Shown: in pieces, positions 54,536 through 62,991 of the stretch
Position numbering within the stretch: position 1 is the stretch's first letter
Layout of the letters: every line of letters starts with the position of its first letter
DNA from: Oscillospiraceae bacterium
GTDB lineage: Bacteria; Bacillota; Clostridia; Oscillospirales; Oscillospiraceae
Direction of reading: 5' to 3'
DNA: 64,000 nt
Assembly: GCA_017428565.1 (NCBI GenBank)
Contig: JAFRQP010000014.1
Span: 1 to 64,000 of the forward strand
Translations under genes and position numbers: made by a program
Notes under the pieces: model-generated
Seen by the model: the letters and a program-made list of their open reading frames with translations, nothing else
The model's database searches: none
Told to the model about the DNA's origin: nothing

Positions 54536-54817
54536 TCAGAACCCGTCGGATTCCTCGTCCTCGGGGATGGTGATGATCAGGTCCCCTTCGCTTTCGATGA
54601 GCTGGGCGGACTCGGTACTCGCCTCTGCGGGCTCCTCGGCCAGCTCCTGCTCCGCGTCCTGAGCGGTTTCGGCAGACTGAGCGGCTTCCACGGGAGTGTT
54701 CTCCTTCGCCTCCTCCCCAGCGGGCGCATCGCCGCCGGAGCAGCAGAGCCAGATGATCAGCGCCGCCGCCACCAACACCAGTGCAGCAACGAGGATCCAA
54801 AGCTTTTTCTTATTCAT
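54536..54817 (-). CDS. Small membrane-anchored acidic protein
   Basis: A 93-residue protein not matching any family I know. MNKKKLWILVAALVLVAAAL is a single N-terminal helix ending IIWLCCSGG, possibly a lipoprotein-like site. The rest is an extracytoplasmic, Glu/Ala-rich tail ending ITIPEDEESDGF. It overlaps the PqqD-like gene by 8 bases and lies 7 bases before the nucleotidyltransferase. Its size, position and tail make it a candidate substrate, membrane anchor or assembly factor of the system. Confidence 0.7.
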   Translation of the reverse strand: MNKKKLWILVAALVLVAAALIIWLCCSGGDAPAGEEAKENTPVEAAQSAETAQDAEQELAEEPAEASTESAQLIESEGDLIITIPEDEESDGF

Positions 54818-55106
54818 TCTTTTGTTCTCCTTTCCGCAGCAGATAGCCATGCTGCAGCATCTGTTCCAAAAAACTGTCGATCGCTTTCCGCGCTTCCGGT
54901 TCCGCGATCTCATATTCCTCCAGCACGGCGCGAAGCAGATCCTCCGCCGCCGCGCCGTCTTCCAGCTTTCTCCACAGAAACGCGGAGCTCTCGTTGAGCT
55001 GCGTCATGTAGGGGCAATGCTCCCGGGCCGCCTTCGCCGCCAGCAGCATATGCTCGCCGCAGATCGAGGTCAGCACCACGCCGGGTCTGGTCACGTAGCG
55101 ATCCAT
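54810..55106 (-). CDS. PqqD-family protein (RiPP recognition element-like)
   Basis: A 98-residue PqqD-like protein, the winged-helix fold that binds leader peptides for modifying enzymes. The pattern matches the family: MDRYVTRPGVVLTSICGEHM, then LNESSAFLWRKLEDGAAAED and a helical end LLRAVLEEYEIAEPEARKAI. ATG 55106 shares one base with the kinase stop (TGATG). Pairing with an HPr-kinase-like gene and a nucleotidyltransferase is typical of peptide-tailoring operons. No dedicated cyclase or protease is present in the operon. Confidence 0.85.
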   Translation of the reverse strand: MDRYVTRPGVVLTSICGEHMLLAAKAAREHCPYMTQLNESSAFLWRKLEDGAAAEDLLRAVLEEYEIAEPEARKAIDSFLEQMLQHGYLLRKGEQKNE

Positions 55107-55846
55107 CAAGCCTCTCCCCTTTCTTTCAGCTCCGCGAGCAGCGTTTCCCGCAGCAGCTCCGTGGAGGCGTCGTCGCCCAGGTTTATCAGCTTCCATGCCG
55201 GCGCCGTCCGCAGCATTCGCTCCAGCAGCGCCGCCATGGCATAAAGCTCCTCCTCCGTCTCCGGCAGCGCCATAAACTGCTGCAGCAGCGGACTGACGCC
55301 CTCCCGGGGCGAGAGCGGGGCGATCCGGTTCTCCCTCCCCTGCTCCAGCAGCACCAGGCCGCCGAGGGGCGCGGAAGTCCGGGAAAAGAGGTTTTCTTTC
55401 CCGTTCCAGGGGCTGAAATGGACCCAGACGGAGCCGTCCTCCCGCGTTTCCAGCGCGGGCATATCCCCGGAGATCATGGTGATTTCCCCAGGGTGCAGCC
55501 GCTGCCAGTTGAGAAATTGGGTAGTCTTGCCAGTTTCGGGCGGCGCCGTCAGCAGCCAGGCGCGATCCCGCCAGGCAAAAGCCGCCGCGTGAAACACGCA
55601 GCCGCCATAGGGCAGCAGCGCCCGCGCCGTCAGCTCGATCAGACAGCGATACTCCACGTAAGCGTCAGACGAATCCGGAGGCAAAAAGTTCCGCCCCAGC
55701 TCGATCTTTTCCGGCGTCACCGCGATGTCGCAGTCCTCTCCCTCCACCCGTCGGGGCAGCGGGTTCAGCAGAAAACGCGTCCCCGGATGCAGAAAGGCAT
55801 AGCGCAGCGGATGACCCGCAATCGTCATTTCATAGATCTGGGGCAT
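55106..55846 (-). CDS. HPr kinase-like ATPase
   Basis: A 246-residue P-loop protein similar to HprK-related kinases found with PqqD proteins. The Walker A-like site is APPETGKTT (residues 101-109), preceded by HAAAF (His86) and followed by TMISGDMPAL (Asp128). It lacks the N-terminal domain of true HprK, so phosphorylation of HPr is unlikely; relatives in lasso-peptide clusters phosphorylate the peptide. AAGGAG lies 8 bases before ATG 55846. First gene of the four-gene operon. Confidence 0.82.
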   Translation of the reverse strand: MPQIYEMTIAGHPLRYAFLHPGTRFLLNPLPRRVEGEDCDIAVTPEKIELGRNFLPPDSSDAYVEYRCLIELTARALLPYGGCVFHAAAFAWRDRAWLLTAPPETGKTTQFLNWQRLHPGEITMISGDMPALETREDGSVWVHFSPWNGKENLFSRTSAPLGGLVLLEQGRENRIAPLSPREGVSPLLQQFMALPETEEELYAMAALLERMLRTAPAWKLINLGDDASTELLRETLLAELKERGEA

Positions 55847-56031
55847 CGGGCGAACTCCTTTCCGCGCGGCGCGCTGATATCTAACAATTTATTATATCAT
55901 CTTTTTCCCGGAAGCACAAGAGGAAGCTGGGGTGCAACGGCAACACAGCCCGCCATCCTCCTTGGGTAAACCTTGGCGGAAAGGTCGAAACGAGCTCGGA
56001 AACGCGTGTACGCCTCCCCTTCCCGATGAAA

Positions 56032-56059
56032 ACAGCGCGGAGATTGCTCTCCGCGCTGT
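56032..56059 (-). terminator. Terminator of the second giant-protein module
   Basis: The same 12-bp stem and loop as at 47374-47401, followed by four Ts in the minus direction. It lies 20 bases after the small-gene stop, upstream of the HPr-kinase-like operon. Gene-free sequence 55860-56031 shows nothing further, and no clear promoter for the operon was seen. Confidence 0.85.
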
Positions 56060-56078
56060 TTGGGTTGTTCTACGGTTT

Positions 56079-56354
56079 TTAAGGAAACGGATCCGCGGGA
56101 ATCGTGCCGCCGTTGACCAGATCCCACAGTTCTGCCGCTTCATCGCCAAAGGTGACGTAGAACCAGTGGATATAGTCATTATTGTCGATTCCGTCTCCGT
56201 TGTAGTCCTGGGCGAACAGATTCGACCAGTCGACAAAATCGCAGGCGTAGGGGTCCGTGGTGGACTGGCCCGTACCGCCGCCGATGACCGTCGTCGGCGA
56301 AGGATCGGGGATCATCAGCAGAATCCCGGGTGCAAAAATGTTCTTCTTTGCCAT
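56079..56354 (-). CDS. 91-residue protein with dockerin-like loop, partner of giant protein 2
   Basis: Paralogue of the gene at 47429. MAKKNIFAPGIL, PTTVIGGGTGQSTTDPYACD and WSNLFAQD are kept; the calcium loop is DYNGDGIDNNDY, one residue shorter than a dockerin loop, then FGDEAAELWDL and the end DPFP. The single Cys is conserved. ATG 56354 follows AGAGGTG; ATG 56360 is too close to it. It lies 32 bases after the giant protein stop, with the same upstream sequence (GAAAGACGAAAGAGGTGAAT) as the first pair. Role as for its paralogue. Confidence 0.75.
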   Translation of the reverse strand: MAKKNIFAPGILLMIPDPSPTTVIGGGTGQSTTDPYACDFVDWSNLFAQDYNGDGIDNNDYIHWFYVTFGDEAAELWDLVNGGTIPADPFP

Positions 56355-56386
56355 TTTCATTCACCTCTTTCGTCTTTCTGTCCCGA

Positions 56387-59300
56387 TCAGGGATCAGACG
56401 GCAATTCTCCACCTCCGGGGGCCGTGACCGTCGTTGCTACCGTCGTATCTGTCTTGCCCAGATTATTCTTGTTGTCCAGACCGGCATAGGTACGGGACGT
56501 GGTGCCGGTGACGATCAGTCCGTCGGGTGTGATCCAGTACTGCAGGACCCGCTCTGCCTCGTCCATCAGGGTCGGGCTGCCGTCCTTCAGAACCTGCAGA
56601 TAACTCAGATAGCCGCTCTTGACGCCGCGGCTGCGGAAGATGCCCTCGGGCTTGAGAAGCACCGTGGTGCCGCCGGATTGCGTGGTCTTCACCGTCAGCG
56701 TCGAGCAGACTCTCGCCTCATCGTTTTCACTTACAATGATGAAGCCGGTCTCCTGATACAGGCAGTCGTCAATGGCGGAAATCAGCCAGCCGTCATAGAT
56801 GTCGAAGGTCTCTTTGCTGTAGGTGTAATGGAAGTAGGGCTGCAGGTACGCGGTGGGCACTTCCTTCAGGTAGTATACCGTGTTCGCCGCGGGCACCATC
56901 TCAAAGCCGTTCACCGTCAATGTCGCGGAAGAACTCCAGGCGCCGCGGTTGGAATCCCGGATATACTCAGTGCTGTAAGCCGTGCCGTCCGCATCCTTGG
57001 GCGGATTCGCCTTATCGCTGTAATCCAGAGCCTTCGCGGCGTTTGCGTCAAAGCCCGAGGTCTTGCCGGCGTAGTCGCTGTAGTAGCCGCCGTAGAGCGT
57101 GCCGTCAGCGGTCAGCGAAGCGATATCAAAGGTCTTGTCCTCGCTGTACACAACGCCATCCGTGGCGAAGGGGAAGCGCTCCAGGGTGCAGTCGCTGGAG
57201 TGATACACGTAGAAGAAGCCGACGAACCTGTTGGAATAATACACCCTGTAGTCGGAGTTGGAGGCGTCGATGGAGCCTTTGACGATTGCCGGGTTGTCTT
57301 CATCGGGATTCACAACGCCCGCCGTGGCTGTTTCACCGGCTTTGTTGCAGTGGGCCGAGGTGGTAACGGTATTGAGCACAAATCCATCCGGCAAGTCTTC
57401 CGTAGGCTCTTCGATGGTATAGCTTGTATTCTTTGTGATACTGGTGAAGCAGATCCTCCAGCCGGCCTTGATCGAAACCGTGACGGTACGTCCGTTTTTG
57501 ACGTTATCAAAGCTGTAGTAGCCGGTGTAGTACGAATAATAGGTGTAGTTATGCGTGGTCGGAGTGCCCTCATTGTCTATGGTCTCCGTGCCCGTATGCT
57601 GCTGCAGATCCACCGCTTTGACGGTGTAGGTCTTGGAATTCTTGGTGTACGTGATGTAGGGGCAGGGATGCGTATCGTCCGCAGCGTGGGTCTGAATGTT
57701 GCTGATTGTGCTGTCGTCCGTCCTCAGCTCACCGATCTCGGCAGTAGCCCCGTCGACCACAAGTCCGTCCTCCTCCCACACGATCGTGCCGGGAGCCGGA
57801 TTCTCGGGATCGAGGAAATTCGCAGCCGTGGTAGCCAGGTCGCAGTAATTGTTGGGGTCGTTCAGCACGACGAACCAGAAGGTATGATAATCCGAATTGT
57901 ACTCTTCGTCGCCAACGTAAGGAGTCTTCTCGTTCTCCATGGTGACTTCAAAGGTGAACAGCTCGTCCTCAGGGGCGTCGTCGCCGGTGACCGTCTTCGC
58001 GATCTGCAGATTGCTTCGACGGTCGTTATCTGCTCTCAGGATGTTGGTAGCGCCGTCCGTCTGCACGTAGAGCTTGTTGTCGAACTTGTAATACCACTTT
58101 CCGCCGGCCTGGATCCGCTTATTGTTTTCCAGATTCTTGGCCGCAGCGGGGAAGTCGGGCTTCGCCTGATCCTCGTCCGTCACCAGGATCAGCATGGTAT
58201 TCTCCGCGTTGACGACCATGGGATGGTACACGTAAGCCGTCAGGTCCCAGTACCAGGGGGAGCCGTCGTTCTCAATGACCGAGTAATCGTGGCCGGTGGT
58301 ATTCATGGTCAGATTGTTCTGATCATCCACCGTCATGATGCCGCAGGAGATGTAGAGATCCACGTCGGGCTCCTGCTTCCACTCATGTTCACCGATCTTT
58401 ACAGGGCTGCCCATCACCACGTCCATATAGTGTTCCCCGTCTCTGGTGATGGTCAGGGAGATGTCCTCGGCTGCCAGGGCGTCCAGGTCGTTGTGCCAGT
58501 ACTTGACGATGCCGATGGTCTGGTCTTCCAGCACCATAGCGCCGGATACAAGGCCGTGTTCGGGAGGATCGTTGTATTCCTGGCCATCGTACTCATAAGT
58601 CGTATACAGGTGGGTATTGGTCAAGATGTTGTAGTATACCGCATTCTCATCCTGCTGAAGCGCCGCATTGATGGCAACCAGGAAAGCATCCGTCGAAGCA
58701 TAGGTTGTTGTCCCATTGCTCCAGGTGCCGGTACCCTCCGTCGCACCGGGGGTATAGCCGTAGTCGCTGCCGTTCAGGGTGACGACCATCTGCTCCAGCG
58801 TGGCGTCATCCAGTTTGTCCAGCGTCCAGCCCGGCATTTTGTTGTTCAGGTTCGCCAGCAGGTCGTAGGCCTCCTGGCTGGGCCAGACGTCAAAGGTGAT
58901 CGTGTAGATCGTCTCATCCGCCAGAACGCCCGCGTCGGACAGGTCCCAGGTCACGCCGTTGGAGGAGGAATAGCCGGCGCTGGGAGCGTCCTCCCAAACC
59001 TCCGTCTTGTAGTAGATCCTGTTATGACTCTCATCCTCCACATAGGTATATCCGGGTTCGACGGAATAGTTCGCCGCATTCCGGTCAACCGCGCCGGCCA
59101 CGTTGCTGGCCGCCACATAAGCGGTCACGGGCTGACCCTGATCGTCCTTGTAGGTGTAGGAGTATTCTCCGGCATGGGCGCCCTGGGTGACCAGCGTAAG
59201 AGGATAGGAGATGTAATACTTGTACCCGCCGGCCTGGCCGCTGACAGAAGCGCTGACGTCGGCAAGCTGAGGGATGCCGTCGTCCGCGGTGACGTTGCTG

Positions 59301-61066
59301 GCACCCAGGTCGTTGACGATGGTGGTGGCGATGCCCTGGAACGCGGCGTTGATCTCAGCTTCATTTGTCGCCGCGATCGTCTCCTCGCCGCCCGCCGTGG
59401 TGATCAGAAGCTCCAGACGTTCCTGGCCCGAGGAGCTGCCGCAGAAGATGCCGTACAGCTTGGCGCCTCTGGTTACCATCTCGTTGGCTTCATCCTGGGC
59501 ATTCGTAACCGCTTCGTCATAATGGTTGAATTCGTTATTCGAGTAGTTATAACCGACCCAGCGGTTCGGGTCGCCGTCCGTTACGAAGATGATATAGGTT
59601 TTGTTCGCGTTGAGGATCGTATTGTTTGCGTTCTGCGCCTCATCAAGCAAAATCAGGCCTTGGTCAAGGCCGATCTCCCAGTTCGTACCGGCCGAGTTGT
59701 TCTGAGGACTCAAATCGTTGCTGTTCGTATAGGCAAGCATCGTTTGTTTGTCCTGCGTCCAGTGGGTCAGGCCCGAAATGGAGTTGTTTCCCCAGGAATG
59801 CAAAGAGCCATTTAAGTTGAAAATGGCAAAAGCCAGGTTGATCGTATTGACGTCCGGATCCAGGGTATTGATCAGCGTCCTCAGTGCCGGGCGCATAAAG
59901 TCAATACGCTGCTGGTCAGAGTTGGAATTCGCCCCGGGGTCCGTACCGTCCATGAGATACCGCATACTCTTGGTGTTATCAAAGACGATGATGACGTTCG
60001 CACCGACCCTGGTCTCCGTATGGTCCACCTGGCCGGTGATATCCAGCCGGATCTGATAGGTGCCGTCTCCGTTGGCAGAGACGTGCTTGTCCGTAATGGG
60101 GCCCTTGACCTCAACCGGCGCCGGAGAGGGCGGCGTGTAGCCGGCTCCCTTCGGGCTGTAGAAGGCATAGATGTCCGTTACGCCCTCCAGCGTACGGGTC
60201 TCGATCAAGACCTGCTCGTCCTCCCCTTCGCCGGAAGTCACTCTCACCTGCATGGTCCAGGCGGTCCCGTCCTCCGTCGTGACTTTGGTCAGGATCGAGG
60301 AAGCCAGCTCGACACGCACGCCGTCCGCCTCATAATACGCGCCGGTATACTCGTAGTCCTCAAAGCGGACGTTCAGGTTCATGCTGGCGGCGCTGGAGTC
60401 CAGAGAAACGGTGTCGTCAAACTCCGTAAAGCTCCCCCCGTTCAGCGTGCCAAAGTGGATGTTCGTGGTTCCGCCGGACCAGGTGACCGCGTACACGGAG
60501 AATTCGCCGGACTCGAAGCAGATCTCGTTGGTGCCGAGCTTAAAGCTCAGTTCCTCCTCGGGGAGCAGATCAAGGGTCTCGGGCTCCGCCTCGTCGGGGA
60601 TGTGCACCAGGGTCAGATTGCTCTTGCCCTCCAGCTCGGGCGCGGCGATTTTTACGCGCACAGGCTCCTCCGGCTCGATCTTAATATCGTCAAGCCAGAA
60701 GGAAATATCCATGGCAACCAGGATCTCCGGCTCGCCCTCCACCACGGAGTTCACCGCGTCGCGGATCGCCTCCGCGTCCACAGGCTCCACGCGCAGCTCC
60801 GCCAGCAGGGGCAGAGAACCCATGGGAGCCTCCACAACAACATTGATGCCGCTCTCTTCATCGAAGGCCGAGAAGTAGTCGTACTCCTCCTTCTCTTCGA
60901 TCTCCCCTTCCGGTTCGAAATCCCGAACCTCGTCCTCGCCGATGTCGCGGCCCCAGCCGTCTCCGATGCCGATGCCGCCGCCCCAGGCGAAGCCCGGCGT
61001 GGAAACCGACAGGAACATGACCAGCGTGAGGATCAGGGACAGCACTTTGATCGTTCTCTTGCTCAT
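56387..61066 (-). CDS. Giant secreted VWA/pilin-like surface protein (module 2)
   Basis: A 1559-residue paralogue of the protein at 47732. The signal peptide ends STPGFA before WGG. Residues about 30-215 repeat the shared N-terminal module. A von Willebrand A domain follows (about 350-560) with MIDAS IVFDNTKSM and YIIFVTDGDPNRW. Then come a Cna-B-like segment (IVKYWHNDLDALAAEDIS) near 855 and a pilin-like segment (LQIAKTVTGDDAPEDELFTF) that may form an isopeptide bond. The shared C-terminal module begins near 1284 (FFYVYHSSDCTLER). There is no LPXTG. ATG 61066 follows ATAGGAGGT. Probably an adhesin. Confidence 0.88.
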   Translation of the reverse strand: MSKRTIKVLSLILTLVMFLSVSTPGFAWGGGIGIGDGWGRDIGEDEVRDFEPEGEIEEKEEYDYFSAFDEESGINVVVEAPMGSLPLLAELRVEPVDAEAIRDAVNSVVEGEPEILVAMDISFWLDDIKIEPEEPVRVKIAAPELEGKSNLTLVHIPDEAEPETLDLLPEEELSFKLGTNEICFESGEFSVYAVTWSGGTTNIHFGTLNGGSFTEFDDTVSLDSSAASMNLNVRFEDYEYTGAYYEADGVRVELASSILTKVTTEDGTAWTMQVRVTSGEGEDEQVLIETRTLEGVTDIYAFYSPKGAGYTPPSPAPVEVKGPITDKHVSANGDGTYQIRLDITGQVDHTETRVGANVIIVFDNTKSMRYLMDGTDPGANSNSDQQRIDFMRPALRTLINTLDPDVNTINLAFAIFNLNGSLHSWGNNSISGLTHWTQDKQTMLAYTNSNDLSPQNNSAGTNWEIGLDQGLILLDEAQNANNTILNANKTYIIFVTDGDPNRWVGYNYSNNEFNHYDEAVTNAQDEANEMVTRGAKLYGIFCGSSSGQERLELLITTAGGEETIAATNEAEINAAFQGIATTIVNDLGASNVTADDGIPQLADVSASVSGQAGGYKYYISYPLTLVTQGAHAGEYSYTYKDDQGQPVTAYVAASNVAGAVDRNAANYSVEPGYTYVEDESHNRIYYKTEVWEDAPSAGYSSSNGVTWDLSDAGVLADETIYTITFDVWPSQEAYDLLANLNNKMPGWTLDKLDDATLEQMVVTLNGSDYGYTPGATEGTGTWSNGTTTYASTDAFLVAINAALQQDENAVYYNILTNTHLYTTYEYDGQEYNDPPEHGLVSGAMVLEDQTIGIVKYWHNDLDALAAEDISLTITRDGEHYMDVVMGSPVKIGEHEWKQEPDVDLYISCGIMTVDDQNNLTMNTTGHDYSVIENDGSPWYWDLTAYVYHPMVVNAENTMLILVTDEDQAKPDFPAAAKNLENNKRIQAGGKWYYKFDNKLYVQTDGATNILRADNDRRSNLQIAKTVTGDDAPEDELFTFEVTMENEKTPYVGDEEYNSDYHTFWFVVLNDPNNYCDLATTAANFLDPENPAPGTIVWEEDGLVVDGATAEIGELRTDDSTISNIQTHAADDTHPCPYITYTKNSKTYTVKAVDLQQHTGTETIDNEGTPTTHNYTYYSYYTGYYSFDNVKNGRTVTVSIKAGWRICFTSITKNTSYTIEEPTEDLPDGFVLNTVTTSAHCNKAGETATAGVVNPDEDNPAIVKGSIDASNSDYRVYYSNRFVGFFYVYHSSDCTLERFPFATDGVVYSEDKTFDIASLTADGTLYGGYYSDYAGKTSGFDANAAKALDYSDKANPPKDADGTAYSTEYIRDSNRGAWSSSATLTVNGFEMVPAANTVYYLKEVPTAYLQPYFHYTYSKETFDIYDGWLISAIDDCLYQETGFIIVSENDEARVCSTLTVKTTQSGGTTVLLKPEGIFRSRGVKSGYLSYLQVLKDGSPTLMDEAERVLQYWITPDGLIVTGTTSRTYAGLDNKNNLGKTDTTVATTVTAPGGGELPSDP

Positions 61067-61160
61067 GCTTGCAACCTCCTATATCAAATGACTGAACTTG
61101 CATCTTACACGGTTTTGAGTAAAATTAGAAATTATACTCCCATATTATTAGACACTATAT

Positions 61161-61189
61161 ATTGTAGTGTCTTGTCGCAAGATTGTCAA
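61161..61189 (-). promoter_or_regulatory. Sigma-A promoter of module 2 with dyad
   Basis: Minus strand: -35 TTGACA (61184-61189), 17-base spacer, -10 TACAAT (61161-61166). The -10 lies inside a 7-7-7 inverted repeat, GACACTA-TATATTG-TAGTGTC (61151-61171), a likely operator. Leader of about 90 bases to ATG 61066. Confidence 0.85.
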
Positions 61190-61335
61190 GATAAAAATGC
61201 GATTTTGGTCACTATTTACAGCGGCTTTTTATGGACCCTGCAAAAAATCCATCTTTTTCATAACAAATAGTATATTAACGTATGATATTTTTTATCACAG
61301 TATCGAATTAATTCGGTACTGCTCTCGGGTTCATC

Positions 61336-61386
61336 CCCTTCGCCCGGGGATCGTCAGCGGCCGGGTAACGATCCCCGGGCGAAGGG
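61336..61386. repeat. Perfect 18-bp inverted repeat upstream of serC
   Basis: Arms 61336-61353 and 61369-61386 are perfectly complementary, with a 15-base loop. There is no T-run on either side, so it is not a usual terminator. It lies between the divergent module 2 promoter and the serC riboswitch promoter, 12 bases before its -35. Confidence 0.8.
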
Positions 61387-61398
61387 AGCTTGTTTCGC

Positions 61399-61427
61399 TT
61401 GACTTTGCCGACAGGGAATGTTATACT
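61399..61427 (+). promoter_or_regulatory. Sigma-A promoter of the glycine riboswitch-serCA unit
   Basis: -35 TTGACT (61399-61404), 17-base spacer, -10 TATACT (61422-61427). It drives the riboswitch leader and serC. Confidence 0.88.
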
Positions 61428-61521
61428 CACTATGTACGAAATCCATAGAGAGAATTCCGCGTTTTTTGGTCCTTTCGCACGGAAATGCGCAGGACGGAAA
61501 ACTGAATCAGGGTCGGATGAA

Positions 61522-61716
61522 GGGTACCGAGAGAGACCGCGGACACCGCGGCGCCGAAGGGGAACGCAAAAACTCTCAGGCAAAAGGATCGGATCCGGAC
61601 GACACTTCGGAAAGTGCGGACAAGTCCGCACACCAAAGGGGCAACCGGAAGCCCGCGGGCGGAAGGGAATCTCTCAGGTCAGGACGGAGGCAAAAGGATC
61701 GAGGGATCGTTTTGTC
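61522..61716 (+). ncRNA. Tandem glycine riboswitch
   Basis: Two aptamers in series. The first has GAGAGACC, GCGCCGAAGGGG and CTCTCAGGCAAAAGGAT; the second has CACCAAAGGGGCAA, then TCTCTCAGGTC and GGAGGCAAAAGGAT. These are the conserved junction elements of the class, with a short linker as expected for cooperative binding. The 155 bases to serC are GC-rich with no obvious terminator, so the readout may act on translation or by an unrecognised structure. It normally controls glycine cleavage or transport; here it precedes serC-serA. Confidence 0.9.
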
Positions 61717-61872
61717 TCTTTTTCTTTGCCCGGGTAAAGCGCCCCTCCCCTCTTCTTTCCCGCAGCACCTTGCTCCCGTCTCCCGCGGGGGCAGGCCAGT
61801 TGTCGTATGCAGCGGCCCCGCGCCGTGCAGATACATGCGTGCAAAAATATTGACACTATAGGAGGAACACCC

Positions 61873-62961
61873 ATGAATTACGGCAGAACCTACAACTTTT
61901 CCGCCGGCCCGGCCATGATGCCGGAACCGGTCCTGGAGGAGATCCGGGACGAGATGATGAACTATCGCGGCAGCGGCATGTGCGTCATGGAAATGTCCCA
62001 CCGCTCCAAGGTCTTCCAGCAGATCGTGGACGAGGCCGAGCAGGATCTGCGCGACCTGATGCACATCCCCGACAACTACAAAATTCTGTTCCTGCAGGGC
62101 GGCGCCACGCTGCAGTTCGCCGCCATTCCCTGGAACCTGATGAAGAACGGCAAGGCCGTCTACATCGAGACCGGCGCCTGGTCCAAGAAGGCCATCGCCG
62201 AGGCCAAGAAGTACGGCGAGGTTATCGTGGCCGCCAGCTCCAAGGACCGCAACTTCTCCTACATCCCCGACTGCTCCGATCTGGACATCCCCGAGGACGC
62301 CGACTACGTCTATATCTGCGAGAACGAGACCATCCACGGTCTGACCTACCAGCAGCTTCCCAACACCAAGGGCCACATCCTGGTCTCCGACCAGAGCTCC
62401 ATGTTCCTCTCCAAGCCCTGCAACGTGGCCGACTACGGTCTCATCTACGCGGGCGTGCAGAAGAACGTGGGCCCCGCCGGCATGAGCGTGGTCATCATCC
62501 GCGAGGATCTGATCCGCGAGGATCTGGACGAGAAGATGCCCATCTACATGCGCTATGACATTCAGGCCAAGAACGGCTCCATGTACAACACCCCCAACTG
62601 CTGGGCGATCTACTGCTGCGGCAAGGTCTTCAAGTACCTCAAGAGCATCGGCGGTCTGGAAGAGATGGCCCGCCGCAACGAGGACAAGGCCAAGGTCCTC
62701 TACGACTTCCTGGATTCCTCCAAGATGTTCCGCGGCACCGTGGACAAGGAGTTCCGCAGCCTGATGAACGTGCCCTTCGTCACCGAGAGCGCGGAGCTGG
62801 ACGCCGAAGTGGTGAAGGCCACCAAGGCCGCCGGCTACGACAACCTGAAGGGTCACAAGAGCGTGGGCGGCCTGCGCGCCAGCATCTACAACGCCATGCC
62901 CAAGGAGGGCGTGGAGGCTCTGGTGGCGTTCCTGAAGCAGTTCGAGGCCGAGCACAAGTAA
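61873..62961 (+). CDS. serC: Phosphoserine aminotransferase
   Basis: PLP enzyme of the serine pathway, converting 3-phosphohydroxypyruvate to O-phosphoserine with glutamate. The 362-residue protein starts YNFSAGPAMMPEPVLEEIRD, has LFLQGGATLQFAAIPWNLM, and the PLP lysine region YAGVQKNVGPAGMSVVIIRE (K after Q). ATG 61873 follows GGAGGAACACCC; upstream in-frame codons fall in the riboswitch leader. Codon use is strongly biased to GC-ending codons, as in a highly expressed gene. serA follows 30 bases later. Confidence 0.96.
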   Translation: MNYGRTYNFSAGPAMMPEPVLEEIRDEMMNYRGSGMCVMEMSHRSKVFQQIVDEAEQDLRDLMHIPDNYKILFLQGGATLQFAAIPWNLMKNGKAVYIETGAWSKKAIAEAKKYGEVIVAASSKDRNFSYIPDCSDLDIPEDADYVYICENETIHGLTYQQLPNTKGHILVSDQSSMFLSKPCNVADYGLIYAGVQKNVGPAGMSVVIIREDLIREDLDEKMPIYMRYDIQAKNGSMYNTPNCWAIYCCGKVFKYLKSIGGLEEMARRNEDKAKVLYDFLDSSKMFRGTVDKEFRSLMNVPFVTESAELDAEVVKATKAAGYDNLKGHKSVGGLRASIYNAMPKEGVEALVAFLKQFEAEHK

Positions 62962-62991
62962 GATCATCATCTATTACAGGAGGATTTGAAT

